Source of the DNA: Catelliglobosispora koreensis DSM 44566
Lineage (GTDB): Bacteria > Actinomycetota > Actinomycetes > Mycobacteriales > Micromonosporaceae
Reading direction: 5' to 3'
DNA length: 64,000 nt
NCBI RefSeq assembly: GCF_000379685.1
Contig: NZ_KB903250.1
Coordinates: 248,624 to 312,623, forward strand
Part shown: one piece after another, positions 1-7,859 of the stretch
Numbering within the stretch: position 1 is the stretch's first letter
Layout of the letters: each line of letters starts with the position of its first letter
The notes under the pieces: model-generated
Told to the model about the DNA's origin: nothing
Databases searched by the model: none
Seen by the model: only the letters and a program-made list of their open reading frames with translations
Made by a program: the position numbers and the translations under genes

Positions 1-2
1 TG

Positions 3-596
3 CTGCTCGGCGACTCAACCGCGTTGGGCGTTGGCGTTGAGCACTTGACCGACACGGTTGGCGGTCAGCTCGCGGAGCTGTTGTCCGCTGATGGACGCCA
101 GGTCTTACTTTCGAGCGTGGGCGTGGCGGGCTCGCGTTCTTCCGACCTAGCGACGCAGGTCGCGCGCTGTCTGCTCGGCGAACGCCCCGACGTGGCACTG
201 ATCCTGGTGGGCGCCAACGACGCCACGGGTCTACGCCGGCCGACCGATGCGGCTGTCTACCTGGGCGCGGCGGTCCGCCGCCTTCGCGACGCCGGAGTGG
301 AAGTCGTCGTCGGCACCTGCCCCGACCTGGGTGCGGCTCGTGCGATCGCGCCGCCGCTGCGGCAGATCGTGGGCTGGCTGGGGCGCCGGGTGGCTCGTGC
401 TCAAGTACGCGCCGTGCACGCCGCAGGCGGAGCTGTCGTCGACCTAGGCGCCGAGACGGGACCCGTGTTCCGGGCGGACCCCAACACCCTCTGCCACGAT
501 CGCTACCACCCCTCCGCTGACGGTTACCGCGTGTGGGCGTACGCCTTGCTGCCCGCCGTCGCCCACGCCGCTGGCGTCACTCCCCGCCTGCCCTAA
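3..596 (+). CDS. SGNH/GDSL hydrolase, 5' end outside window
   Basis: The reading frame is already open at the left edge, so the N-terminus is missing. The first visible codons read LLGDST, the block I GDS motif carrying the nucleophile Ser of SGNH hydrolases. Further on are the block III motif VGAND (Asn near bases 216-218) and the block V Asp/His pair in DRYHPSADGY (bases 498-509), so the catalytic set is complete. These enzymes are esterases or lipases acting on acyl or acetyl esters; the substrate cannot be told from sequence. A TTG at 24 could be mistaken for the start, but it lies after the GDS block and would remove the nucleophile. No terminator hairpin with a T-run is obvious after the stop. 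Confidence 0.88.
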   Translation: MLGDSTALGVGVEHLTDTVGGQLAELLSADGRQVLLSSVGVAGSRSSDLATQVARCLLGERPDVALILVGANDATGLRRPTDAAVYLGAAVRRLRDAGVEVVVGTCPDLGAARAIAPPLRQIVGWLGRRVARAQVRAVHAAGGAVVDLGAETGPVFRADPNTLCHDRYHPSADGYRVWAYALLPAVAHAAGVTPRLP

Positions 597-620
597 ACAC
601 CCTTGTTGATCTCCGGCGCT

Positions 621-682
621 GATCCACATCCCGATAAGGTTGATCAACAGGCGGTTTGATCACCCTTTTCCGGCTATGGATC
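621..682 (+). repeat. 62-nt palindromic repeat, copy 1
   Basis: The element runs from GATCCACA to TATGGATC and is exactly 62 nt, like the copies at 807-868 and 44603-44664. Positions 21-30 (tgatcaacag) and 38-43 (gatcac) are identical in all three copies when copy 2 is inverted. The two arms are imperfectly complementary and fold into a hairpin around a short loop. It lies in the non-coding gap between the SGNH hydrolase and the thiolase. It resembles REP-type elements in organisation, but I do not recognise the family. Confidence 0.75.
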
Positions 683-786
683 TCGCTCAGTGATCACCTT
701 CCGGCCAACCCGAGGCGCAACCGTCTGAGGCGATCGCCGATCGCGGTCTCCCCCATCCGGGGCACGGCTCGACCGCGCCATTTCCC

Positions 787-888
787 TGATCCACATCCCT
801 AACTGAGATCCACATCCGGTGAGACGTGATCCCATGCCCTGTTGATCACGTCTCACCGGATGTGGATCTGCTTTGTGGATGTGGATCA
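787..888. repeat. Nested symmetrical palindrome around the hairpin
   Basis: A 12-bp perfect inverted repeat (TGATCCACATCC at 787-798 and its complement at 877-888) brackets the 26-bp hairpin at 806-869. Seven unpaired bases lie on each side (799-805 and 870-876), so the whole 102 bp can fold into an extended, almost symmetrical stem. It looks like two more half copies of the same repeat family placed around a complete copy. It lies about 240 bp upstream of the thiolase start. Confidence 0.7.
806..869 (-). repeat. 62-nt palindromic repeat, copy 2 (perfect hairpin)
   Basis: Bases 806-831 and 844-869 are a perfect 26-bp inverted repeat with a 12-nt loop. The core 807-868 is 62 nt and matches the other two copies only when reverse-complemented, so this copy is inserted in the opposite direction. 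Its arm sequence differs from copies 1 and 3, yet complementarity is complete, meaning that both arms have changed together. No T-run follows on either strand, so an intrinsic terminator is not the best explanation. Confidence 0.85.
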
Positions 889-958
889 TCCGGTGGCTCT
901 TTCGATGCGCCTTTGGCGAGGCGGCTGCGGCGCGGGCCCGGGGGGGGGAGCTTGGGAA

Positions 959-1024
959 GCGCGGACAGGGAGGGCCTCGCGGGAGGGACGGTCTGGACCA
1001 CGGCGGACATCGGAAATCGGGTTT
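959..1024 (+). repeat. Dispersed ~67-bp repeat, copy A
   Basis: This stretch matches 44490-44556 in the same orientation. A 22-bp identical core lies at 970-991 (starts GAGGGCCTCGC) against 44501-44522, and flanking identity is roughly 80 percent. A frame through it reads ASREGRSGPRRTSE, and through the second copy ASREGRPGPRRASE, but there is no RBS and no sign that it is translated. It lies between the palindromes and the thiolase operator. A stretch of nine G residues begins just upstream. Confidence 0.75.
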
Positions 1025-1102
1025 ATGGCGCGCCCATCGTGCGGCGCCGAAGCAGCGCGGCAGGCGGCACAGGGTGTGAGATTCTGCGGCTTGGGCCGTT
1101 GT

Positions 1103-1116
1103 TTACTCGCGAGTAA
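1103..1116. promoter_or_regulatory. 14-bp palindromic operator upstream of thiolase
   Basis: TTACTCGCGAGTAA is a perfect 14-bp palindrome ending 10 bp before the thiolase ATG. Palindromes of the TACTnnnnAGTA type are typical TetR-family operators in actinobacterial fatty-acid and acyl-CoA metabolism. By position it would overlap the promoter or the start of the leader, so repression is expected. The regulator is not encoded next to it. Confidence 0.6.
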
Positions 1117-1126
1117 GGTCAGAGGC

Positions 1127-2374
1127 ATGACTGAAGCTGTGATCGTCGCGACCGCCCGGTCGCCGATCGGCCGGGCTGGCAAGGGGTCGCTGGTCGATCT
1201 GCGTGCCGATGACCTGGCCGCCACCATCGTGCAAGCGGCCCTGGACAAGGTGCCACAGCTCGACCCGAACACGATCGATGATTTGTACCTCGGTTGTGGG
1301 CTTCCCGGAGGCGAGCAAGGGTTCAACATGGGGCGGGTCGTGGCGACGCTGCTGGGGCTGGACAATCTGCCCGGTGCGACGCTGACGCGGTATTGCGCAA
1401 GCAGCCTGCAGACGACCCGGATGGCGTTCCACGCGATCAAAGCCGGTGAAGGCGACGTGTTCATCAGCGCCGGTGTAGAGATGGTGTCACGTTACGCGCG
1501 CGGCAACTCTGACGTGCTCCCAGCGGATGCCGCCGCGATCGTTGGGGGAAGCTGGAAGAACCCGCGGTTCAAAGCCGCCGGGGGACGGACCGCTGAGCGG
1601 GCCGGGGAGAAAACTCCAACGTGGACAGACCCACGGGAAGCAAGCGAACTGCCCGATATCTACATCACCATGGGGCAGACCGCCGAGAATCTCGCTCAGA
1701 TCGCCAACGTGAGCAAGGAGGAGATGGACGAGTTTGGGGTCCGCTCACAGAACCTTGCTGAAAAGGCGATCGCGGATGGCTTCTGGGCTCGCGAGATCAC
1801 TCCGGTCACGTTGCCGAACGGGACAGTCGTGTCCAAAGACGACGGTCCCCGTGCGGGCGTGACGCTGGAAGCGACCGCTGGACTCAAGCCCGTGTTCCGG
1901 CCGGATGGGCGCATCACCGCCGGAAACTGCTGCCCGCTCAACGATGGTGCCGCCGCAGTGGTCATCATGAGCGACACCAAGGCACGCGAGCTTGGCCTGA
2001 CACCGTTGGCGCGCATCATTTCCACCGGTGTGACGGCAATGAGCCCTGAGATCATGGGCATTGGCCCGGTCGGCGCGACGCAGGAGGCGCTCAAGCGCGC
2101 AGGCATGACGATCGCTGACATCGACTTGGCTGAGATCAATGAAGCCTTTGCCGCGCAGGTGATTCCGTCTTACCAGCAGCTGGGCATTCCGATCGAGAAG
2201 CTGAACGTCAACGGCGGCGCGATCGCGGTCGGTCACCCGTTTGGCATGACGGGCGCACGCATCACGGGCACGCTCATCAACTCGCTGCAGTGGCACAACA
2301 AGAGCATCGGCCTGGAAACCATGTGCGTTGGTGGCGGCCAGGGCATGGCCATGATCATTGAGCGGTTAAGCTAG
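1127..2374 (+). CDS. Acetyl-CoA C-acyltransferase (thiolase)
   Basis: The predicted enzyme has 415 residues, the usual size of a type I/II thiolase. It cleaves 3-ketoacyl-CoA with CoA in beta-oxidation, or condenses acyl-CoAs in reverse. Cys90 (RYCASSLQT) is the acyl-accepting residue, His370 lies in VGHPFGMTGA and Cys400 in CVGGGQG, so the catalytic triad is intact. An in-frame TTG at 842 gives a longer ORF, but that would translate the hairpin and repeats; the ATG at 1127 has AGAGG just upstream and fits the family N-terminus (TEAVIVATARSPIGR). The penultimate Leu codon (2366-2368) is TTA. It is monocistronic, with its tail overlapping the convergent gene by 20 bp. No 3-hydroxyacyl-CoA dehydrogenase partner is adjacent. 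Confidence 0.95.
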   Translation: MTEAVIVATARSPIGRAGKGSLVDLRADDLAATIVQAALDKVPQLDPNTIDDLYLGCGLPGGEQGFNMGRVVATLLGLDNLPGATLTRYCASSLQTTRMAFHAIKAGEGDVFISAGVEMVSRYARGNSDVLPADAAAIVGGSWKNPRFKAAGGRTAERAGEKTPTWTDPREASELPDIYITMGQTAENLAQIANVSKEEMDEFGVRSQNLAEKAIADGFWAREITPVTLPNGTVVSKDDGPRAGVTLEATAGLKPVFRPDGRITAGNCCPLNDGAAAVVIMSDTKARELGLTPLARIISTGVTAMSPEIMGIGPVGATQEALKRAGMTIADIDLAEINEAFAAQVIPSYQQLGIPIEKLNVNGGAIAVGHPFGMTGARITGTLINSLQWHNKSIGLETMCVGGGQGMAMIIERLS

Positions 2375-2627
2375 CCCGCAACTCGCGCAAGGCTTCGATG
2401 GCTTCACTGAGCCGGGCCTGATCGGGGGTGCTCTCCATCAGATCGGCGACGAGAACGCGAAGCTGATCCGCAAGAGCCACATCGGAAAGTCGCGGCACGA
2501 CGTGTTCTGGACCGGCGATACGCTGCAGCACTTGGTGCAGGGTATCGCCCCGGCTCCCCCACCGGGCCGGAGTCCAATGTGACACCTGGTTGACGACCAA
2601 CTGGGTGACTTGCCGCAACTCTTCCAT
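2355..2627 (-). CDS. Small hypothetical protein
   Basis: About 90 residues, rich in Leu, Arg and Glu, probably all-helical (for example residues reading ELRQVTQLVVNQV and EAIEALRELRASL). I recognise no family. The longest reading frame begins at 2693, but its first codons fall in the terminator hairpin of the upstream gene. ATG 2627 has GAGGTG just upstream (3-nt spacing) and is the more likely start; ATG 2642 is the alternative. It ends inside the convergent thiolase. Confidence 0.55.
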   Translation of the reverse strand: MEELRQVTQLVVNQVSHWTPARWGSRGDTLHQVLQRIAGPEHVVPRLSDVALADQLRVLVADLMESTPDQARLSEAIEALRELRASLTAQ

Positions 2628-2644
2628 ATGCACCTCATACATAA

Positions 2645-2687
2645 AAAGATCGCCGTCCCGCGGGGTTACCCAGGAACGGCGATCTTT
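2645..2687 (-). terminator. Intrinsic terminator of the BI-1 gene
   Basis: On the minus strand AAAGATCGCCGT pairs with ACGGCGATCTTT (12 bp, 2645-2656 with 2676-2687), with two further G-C pairs inside. It is followed by a run of five T. It starts 8 bp after the stop codon of the Bax-inhibitor-like gene. Confidence 0.85.
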
Positions 2688-2695
2688 ATTCATGC

Positions 2696-3490
2696 TTAGT
2701 CGTCGCCCATGAAGTAGCTGAGCAGACGCAGGAACTCGAGGTACATCCAGATCAATTCGACCAGGATGCCGAAAGCGCCGAGCCAGCCGTATTTGCGGGG
2801 CAGGCCAGCGGCGATGCCGTCCTCGATCTGCTTGAAGTTCACGACGAACATCAGAGCCGCGACCACGATGCAGATAAGGCTGAAGCCGATGGCGATCGGG
2901 CTGCCGTCACGCAATGCGGTCGGTTCGCCGGTCGCGAGGGAGATGACGAAGTTGATCAGCATGACGACGGCGAGGCCGGCGGCCGCTCCAATGACGACCT
3001 TCATGAACATCGGGGTCGCCCGGATGACCTTCGCCTTGTAGAGGCCAGCCATGATGAGGAAGACGCTCAGGGTCGCGATGACAGCCTGAACAACGATCCC
3101 GTCATAGAGCGTCTCAAACGCCTTGCTCACCGCACCGAGGAAGATGCCTTCGACGATGGCATAGGCGAACAGGACGATCGGGTTCGTCACCTGAGCGAAC
3201 GAGATGATCAGACCGATCACGAGACCGACAAGCATCGCGGCGATGAAGGTCGGGTAGAGCGCCGTCACCGGGACAACTGCCCAGGTGATAGCGGCGAGCA
3301 GGGTCGTCACGCCGATCAGGCTGACCGTCTTGACCACGACATCGTCGATGGTCATGACGTCCTGAGTGCCCGTCTGGACTGGCGAGCCCTGGTAGGTGTA
3401 GCCGTATTCAGCGCCCTGACCGGGTACTGAGTACTGCGGTTGCTGCGCTGCCTTGCCTATTCGGCCCAGCACGGGGTTGGTGCTTTTCAC
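2696..3490 (-). CDS. Bax inhibitor-1/YccA family membrane protein
   Basis: 264 residues: a polar N-terminal tail of about 50 residues rich in Gln, Gly and Tyr, then about seven hydrophobic segments ending in the Glu-containing ILVELIWMYLEFLRLL. This is the layout of the bacterial BI-1/YccA (TMBIM) family, which includes pH-sensitive calcium-leak proteins and YccA, a modulator of FtsH. The actinobacterial branch carries exactly such an extended Gln/Tyr-rich N-terminus. The gene is single, closed by a strong terminator. The physiological role in Actinobacteria is not established. Confidence 0.9.
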   Translation of the reverse strand: MKSTNPVLGRIGKAAQQPQYSVPGQGAEYGYTYQGSPVQTGTQDVMTIDDVVVKTVSLIGVTTLLAAITWAVVPVTALYPTFIAAMLVGLVIGLIISFAQVTNPIVLFAYAIVEGIFLGAVSKAFETLYDGIVVQAVIATLSVFLIMAGLYKAKVIRATPMFMKVVIGAAAGLAVVMLINFVISLATGEPTALRDGSPIAIGFSLICIVVAALMFVVNFKQIEDGIAAGLPRKYGWLGAFGILVELIWMYLEFLRLLSYFMGDD

Positions 3491-3555
3491 TCTTACGCCT
3501 CCTGCGTAGACAGATACCCGGCACTAGGGTAGCTGCCCGTGTCAACGCAGTGGGG

Positions 3556-3921
3556 TCACGCACCCGGCCAGGCTGCGGCCCGGGCCTGATCCGGCGCGGC
3601 TTCAGGCTCGTTGCGGCAAGCCGCGGCCAGTGCTCGGAACACGAACAAATCGGGCTCGAACAGGCGCGCTCCGTCGACCTCGATGGCTGGCCACAGGTTG
3701 TACGGCAGCTCAGGCAAGCTGGCCACCGCCTTGCGGTCCTTGAGTCCCGCTTCGGCGAGCACCCAGCCGAGAGCGCCCGTGATGCGGTCCGGATCGTCAC
3801 CATCGAAGGTCCGGCGAATCTCCGGATCTCGCCACGGCCCCTTAACGGGGGCAACCGCGGCGGCCGTCGCCGCACGGTCGATCAGCTCGATAACGTTCCG
3901 GCTGCTCACGTGGTAGGTCAT
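3556..3921 (-). CDS. Conserved-looking hypothetical protein
   Basis: 121 residues, acidic, without signal peptide or membrane segment. Recognisable stretches are RDPEIRRTFDGDDPDRITGAL and LPYNLWPAIEVDGARLFEPDLF, which look like a compact folded domain, but I cannot name the family. It lies 20 bp downstream of the large membrane protein gene on the same strand and may be co-transcribed with it. Confidence 0.6.
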   Translation of the reverse strand: MTYHVSSRNVIELIDRAATAAAVAPVKGPWRDPEIRRTFDGDDPDRITGALGWVLAEAGLKDRKAVASLPELPYNLWPAIEVDGARLFEPDLFVFRALAAACRNEPEAAPDQARAAAWPGA

Positions 3922-3941
3922 AGCTGATAAGTGTTACCCAG

Positions 3942-5684
3942 TCAGCCTTGCGATGTCCTGGGTTCGCCAATCTTCCAAACCAGGGCGTCAGCGATTTGCT
4001 CACCCGGGCCGAGCATGTCTTCGAGCACGGTCTGCAGGGCGGTCCGATGTGGATGGCTGGTGAGCACCACACACCTCGCTTTCCAGGCCGCGAAGTCCAT
4101 CCCGGCTTGGATGCGTTCCTTATCCCCCACCGGCGCGGGCACCCCTGATTTCGCCACCTCGTCGAGCAGGTGCGAGGTGGGCCGCTTCCACGTGCCAACC
4201 GTTGCCCGGCCGTCCCTGCCGTAGGGGCCGATGAAGAAGCCTTCCGGCATCCCGAAGGCCGCCCGGCTGGCCGTCGCGTAACGCATGGGGCCAGGCAGAG
4301 ACGGCGTCGCGATCGGCACCGGAACGATGACGTCGCCGGTTTCCGCGCACCTTTTCCAGTGCCCTTCGGCATAGAACACAGGCACCGGTGCCCGTTCCCG
4401 GACGGGAAGAGAAGTCGGGGCGAGCGGCACGAGCGCCACACCGATGGCCAGCGGCAGCACCCAGTGCGCTGGTCCCACTTCTTCCATCGCCTTGTCCCAG
4501 CCCAGGACGATCAGCAGAGCGATGAGCGGGATCGCCGCCAGGGCGAACCGCATCGGCAGCGCCCCGTCGATCACGGGAATGTCTTTGAGCCAGCCGTAGG
4601 GCAGCTCGACCTCCGTGCGTTCCCGGTCCACGACAAGCTTCGCGCCAAGGGAAAGTGCGGACATGGCCAGCGCGGTGATCACACTCGCCCACGCGACCGG
4701 TGAGCGGCGCAGCCAGAAGACCAGCCAGAGCACCAGCAAGATCAGCGGGGCGCCGTAGAAGGTGTTGTACTCGGCGGGCCCCGTGCTCAAGCTGGCGTTG
4801 CTCACGTCGCCCGCTAACGAAAGCGGCGAATAGGCGGGAAAACTGGCTAGGTCAGCCGAAAAGTAGTCCGGGTTGAACACTCCATTCGGGACAGACTGCG
4901 GCCCCGCGAACTGAAGCCAAAGCGGATAGGTCAGCAGCGGCACCGCGATCCCGACCGCGATGGCGATCCCGGCCGCGAAACGCCAGACCTGATGCCACGG
5001 CGGGCGGGCCGCCAGCGCGTAGATGATCGTGAAGACGGCGAGCGACGCGGCCGTCAGGAACAGCACTTCCTCGCCGATGAACACCTGCGCGACGACGAGC
5101 AGTCCAAACGCCACGGCCGGGCGCAAGATCCGGCTGACCCGTGCTCCTTCCTCACCACAGGCCCGGAAGAGCGCCACGACGCACCAGATCATGGCCGGAA
5201 CCAGCCACTGCGCCGTCATGTGCAGGTGCGAGTTGGCCTGCGACACCATCCCTGGCGCGAAGCCGCAAAACCCGCCGCCCAGGCCCGCCGCGATCGGGGA
5301 CGCGTGCAAAACCCTGTGGAACAGGAGGTACCAGGCGAAGGCCGTCGCAGCCAGGTTGAGCACCATGAGCACGGCGAAGGTCACCGGCGCCCCGAACAGC
5401 ATGGTGACGGCGCCGAACAGCACGCCCAGCCCCGTCGTCGCCGCATTGGTGAGCAAGTTGATCCCGTCCGGCGCGTTCATCCGGTCGGTAAGCAGGCTGT
5501 GATCTCCATCCCAGAACCGGCTGCCGTAGGCGAGGAACCACTCAACCAGCGTCTGGTCGCTCGCGTTCTGTGACAGCTCGAGTCCCTGCGGATCCCGCAG
5601 CAACCCACCCGCGACCCAGAGCGCGAGCAGCAGATAGGCGAGGCAAGCGCCCCAGTCAGCAGGCCTGCCGATCCGCCACGTCAT
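3942..5684 (-). CDS. GT-C-like multi-spanning membrane protein
   Basis: About 580 residues with some 10-12 hydrophobic segments and a C-terminal soluble part of about 170 residues rich in Pro and charged residues. The first large extracytoplasmic loop contains NASDQTLVEWFLAYG, resembling the conserved Asp-Gln/Trp loop of GT-C superfamily glycosyltransferases that use polyprenyl-phosphate sugars. This suggests transfer of sugars outside the membrane, but the substrate is unknown and the assignment rests on topology. The frame opens at 5732; the ATG at 5684 has AAGG at 8-nt spacing and is preferred over 5690. It is divergent from tRNA-Leu. Confidence 0.7.
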   Translation of the reverse strand: MTWRIGRPADWGACLAYLLLALWVAGGLLRDPQGLELSQNASDQTLVEWFLAYGSRFWDGDHSLLTDRMNAPDGINLLTNAATTGLGVLFGAVTMLFGAPVTFAVLMVLNLAATAFAWYLLFHRVLHASPIAAGLGGGFCGFAPGMVSQANSHLHMTAQWLVPAMIWCVVALFRACGEEGARVSRILRPAVAFGLLVVAQVFIGEEVLFLTAASLAVFTIIYALAARPPWHQVWRFAAGIAIAVGIAVPLLTYPLWLQFAGPQSVPNGVFNPDYFSADLASFPAYSPLSLAGDVSNASLSTGPAEYNTFYGAPLILLVLWLVFWLRRSPVAWASVITALAMSALSLGAKLVVDRERTEVELPYGWLKDIPVIDGALPMRFALAAIPLIALLIVLGWDKAMEEVGPAHWVLPLAIGVALVPLAPTSLPVRERAPVPVFYAEGHWKRCAETGDVIVPVPIATPSLPGPMRYATASRAAFGMPEGFFIGPYGRDGRATVGTWKRPTSHLLDEVAKSGVPAPVGDKERIQAGMDFAAWKARCVVLTSHPHRTALQTVLEDMLGPGEQIADALVWKIGEPRTSQG

Positions 5685-5764
5685 CCGCATGACCTTAATG
5701 GATCCACCCGTATGGTGCTGGAGCGGAACCATGCCGACCGGTTACCGTGTGTCATGCCATCGCG

Positions 5765-5847
5765 GTCCGGGTGGTGGAATGGCAGACACCGTCGACTTAA
5801 AATCGACTGCTCGAAAGAGCGTGCGGGTTCGAGTCCCGCCCCGGGCA
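5765..5847 (+). tRNA. tRNA-Leu (anticodon TAA)
   Basis: An 83-nt class II tRNA. The acceptor stem gtccggg (5765-5771) pairs with cccgggc (5840-5846), with one G-T wobble; the discriminator is A5847 and CCA is not encoded. The anticodon loop is 5796-5802 with anticodon TAA at 5798-5800, flanked by a 5-bp stem. A long variable arm (ctcgaaagag) and a T-arm gcggg/ttcgagt/cccgc follow. It reads the rare UUA codon and is the counterpart of Streptomyces bldA. The 3' end serves as the likely attachment site of the island to its right. Confidence 0.97.
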
Positions 5848-5848
5848 C
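5835..5848 (+). repeat. Putative attL at tRNA-Leu 3' end
   Basis: CCCGCCCCGGGCAC covers the 3' strand of the T-stem, the acceptor 3' half and the discriminator of tRNA-Leu. The same 14 bp occur at 21017-21030 in the same orientation, at the far edge of the accessory block. This is the standard layout for an element integrated at a tRNA 3' end. A chance match is possible because the sequence is almost pure GC. Confidence 0.6.
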
Positions 5849-6189
5849 AAAACGGACATTCCTATCAGTCACTATTGCCAGCTCAGCTGGCAATTTGTGC
5901 GATCTTGCCGACACCTGGCATGCGGTTGGAACAACGTTTCTGCTGGTCACAGGCGTGCGGGTTTGTGCCTCACCGATCGTCTTTCGGCTGATCTGCCTAT
6001 CATCTGTTTGGTCCACCCGGACACCACACCGCAAGCGGGGTACAAGCAGTGGCCACGGTGACGGTCCTTCCCTTCGGGAGTTTCGGCCGTGCCCGATCTT
6101 CGAGGGCCGTCGCCGCGGCGCGTTCCACGGCAACACGCCCGAACCTGGGCTGCGGTCGCGCACCGGTGTCCTCACCGATCCCGAGGTCT
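5849..6189. other. Non-coding gap after tRNA
   Basis: I see no convincing gene in this stretch. Reading frames exist on both strands but lack RBSs and show no consistent third-position GC bias. The right-hand end may contain worn upstream parts of the Abi pseudogene that follows. Confidence 0.5.
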
Positions 6190-6420
6190 TGCAGCACACC
6201 TCAACCGCATCCGTGCCACCATGACCGACGACCCGGCAGGCGATCGGGTCGTGCAAGGAACTCACCGAGAGCCTGCTAAAACTCATCCTGGACCGCAGCG
6301 GCGAGCAGTACGGGGCTGGCGATGATCGCCTTGCCCTCTACAAGAAGGTCGCCGTGCTGCTGAGGCTGGACGCCACCTCAATCCCTGATAGCGCAACGGC
6401 CCCGAGAGGAACCCCAGTCA
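6190..6420 (+). pseudogene. Remnant of an abortive-infection (Abi_C) protein
   Basis: From 6249 one frame reads SCKELTESLLKLILDRSGEQ and then LALYKKVAVLLRLDA. This closely resembles the Abi_C domain (abortive infection C-terminus, PF14355), whose usual text is AIG-KELVES-CK-IL...LYK-V---L-L. The preceding piece LAAHLNRIRATMTDDP, also typical, lies in a different frame, with the shift near 6230. After SIPDS the similarity stops although the frame stays open to 6536. No start codon or RBS serves the fragment. It is a decayed phage-defence gene at the left edge of the island, with the N-terminal and extreme C-terminal parts lost. Confidence 0.65.
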
Positions 6421-6585
6421 TTAGCAGCCACCTAACTTGCTGGCTTGGCACGCCTCATATCTGTTGTATTGGCCGAGTCCATCTTGTCTGCTTCTTGCCG
6501 CGAGAGTCGCTGTCACCCATGCCGATAAAGGTTTGAAGCAATTCGGCAAGACGTTGCTCCGTCACCCAGTCTCATTCGGCGGGGG

Positions 6586-7698
6586 TTAAACCTGGGGCGG
6601 TTGTTCCTGTAGACACTGATGGTGGTCGAAGGTGATGCTGGTGAGCCACGGGGCGCCGACGATCACGGCAGTGGGTGGTGTGACACCGGAGTAGCGCAAT
6701 AGGAATGTGCTAAACGACATGTCTTCGAAGAATTGATGGGATCGCATGTGCGGGAGGAACGCGGCGACCGTCCATTGTTCGGGGTTGTCTCTGGCGGTTT
6801 TCCAGCTCAGGTAGGTGCCGTCGGCTCTGCGGCCCCAGCACAGCAGCCCGCGCTTGCGTGGGTGGAAGCTCATGTACTGCGCGAGGCCAACATCATCGGC
6901 GGCGGCAGCCTGGTCGCCCTGGCGGAATGCGATGTCGCGGCTTTCGCACATATCGGGGCCGAAGATGGTGATATCGCAGACGGTTCCGGTGCCGCAGGCG
7001 TCGATGAAGGTCTTGTAGTCGTTCGGTAGAGCGGTTCCCAGCCGCGTTTCAATCGCTGGCCAGTTGTTATGCGTTTTCCATGTGGACGGTGGGCCGATGG
7101 CGACGATCAGCGCTGCACTGTGGTCTTGCGGCAGGGGCAAGCCTTCGGTCGCTTTCTCATTTGCCTTCGCTGGCTCAAAGACTCGCGGCCTTGCGGCGGG
7201 ATACGGTTTGAAGTGGGGCAGCCGTCCGGCATCAAGCTCATCCAAGACGAACTGTGCCATGCCATGCTTGTGGGTTTGCCACTGGGTGAAAGAGCGGTTT
7301 GATGTGACAACAGGCCAGTCGTTTGGATCATTGGATCCGGTGAGCCACCAGTAGCAGAAGCTGTTGCCGCTGGCCCACAACAGCACGCCTTCCGGCTCGG
7401 GATACAGCGAAAAAGGGAAGTTACCGTCCCCGCTTTCACGCCACCTCATGAAGGTGTCCAGGATGTGCGCCTTGGGGGCCAGGAAGTCGTTAGCTGGGTA
7501 GCCGAGCAGCCCCGGATAGGTGGGCAGGAGCTCGTTGCCGAACGTCCCTGCTGGCGCCTGGTCGACAAAGGTTTTGTAGTCGAAGGGAAGACTGATCCCC
7601 AAGCCATCTTCGACCGTGGCCCAGTCCACAGCCGCCCGGGTCGCATTTGGCGGGTTGCCAGTCACCCTCAAGAGCTGCTCGATGGCTTGAGTGGGCAT
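6586..7698 (-). CDS. Tandem SUKH (SMI1/KNR4) domain protein
   Basis: 370 residues with two copies of the SMI1/KNR4 fold. Copy 1 (about 25-150) has WATVEDGLGISLPFDYKTFV; copy 2 (about 205-345) has WPAIETRLGTALPNDYKTFI. Each is followed by the family's GLL-W / G-L-WG...SWWLT-type strand. SUKH proteins commonly act as immunity proteins against polymorphic or contact-dependent toxins, binding them directly; others are scaffolds. Start ATG 7698 has GGAG five bases upstream, whereas the in-frame TTG/ATG at 7764 lacks one. No cognate toxin gene lies beside it, so it may be an orphan immunity gene within the defence-rich island. Confidence 0.8.
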   Translation of the reverse strand: MPTQAIEQLLRVTGNPPNATRAAVDWATVEDGLGISLPFDYKTFVDQAPAGTFGNELLPTYPGLLGYPANDFLAPKAHILDTFMRWRESGDGNFPFSLYPEPEGVLLWASGNSFCYWWLTGSNDPNDWPVVTSNRSFTQWQTHKHGMAQFVLDELDAGRLPHFKPYPAARPRVFEPAKANEKATEGLPLPQDHSAALIVAIGPPSTWKTHNNWPAIETRLGTALPNDYKTFIDACGTGTVCDITIFGPDMCESRDIAFRQGDQAAAADDVGLAQYMSFHPRKRGLLCWGRRADGTYLSWKTARDNPEQWTVAAFLPHMRSHQFFEDMSFSTFLLRYSGVTPPTAVIVGAPWLTSITFDHHQCLQEQPPQV

Positions 7699-7859
7699 GG
7701 GATCTCCGGTAAGGCTCTGGCGCTCGATGGTGTCATCTGGGCGATGCACCAGCGCTTTCAACAAGTTGCGCTCGCTGCTGCTCGAGTACTACGCGGCCTT
7801 CCTAACCGCTTTTGCATCCTCAATGCGCTTGGAAGTTCATGGCCCTTTTCCAAGTGCGC

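Noticed and set aside
842-1126. N-terminal extension of the thiolase ORF to 842
   Set aside because: It would translate the palindrome, the nine-G run and the dispersed repeat. The ATG at 1127 has an RBS and matches the family N-terminus.
4992-5573. 193-codon plus-strand frame
   Set aside because: It lies wholly inside the GT-C-like gene on the opposite strand and has Arg/Gln/His-rich shadow composition.
5712-6224. 170-codon frame across the tRNA gene
   Set aside because: It translates through tRNA-Leu and non-coding DNA, with no RBS or GC3 bias.
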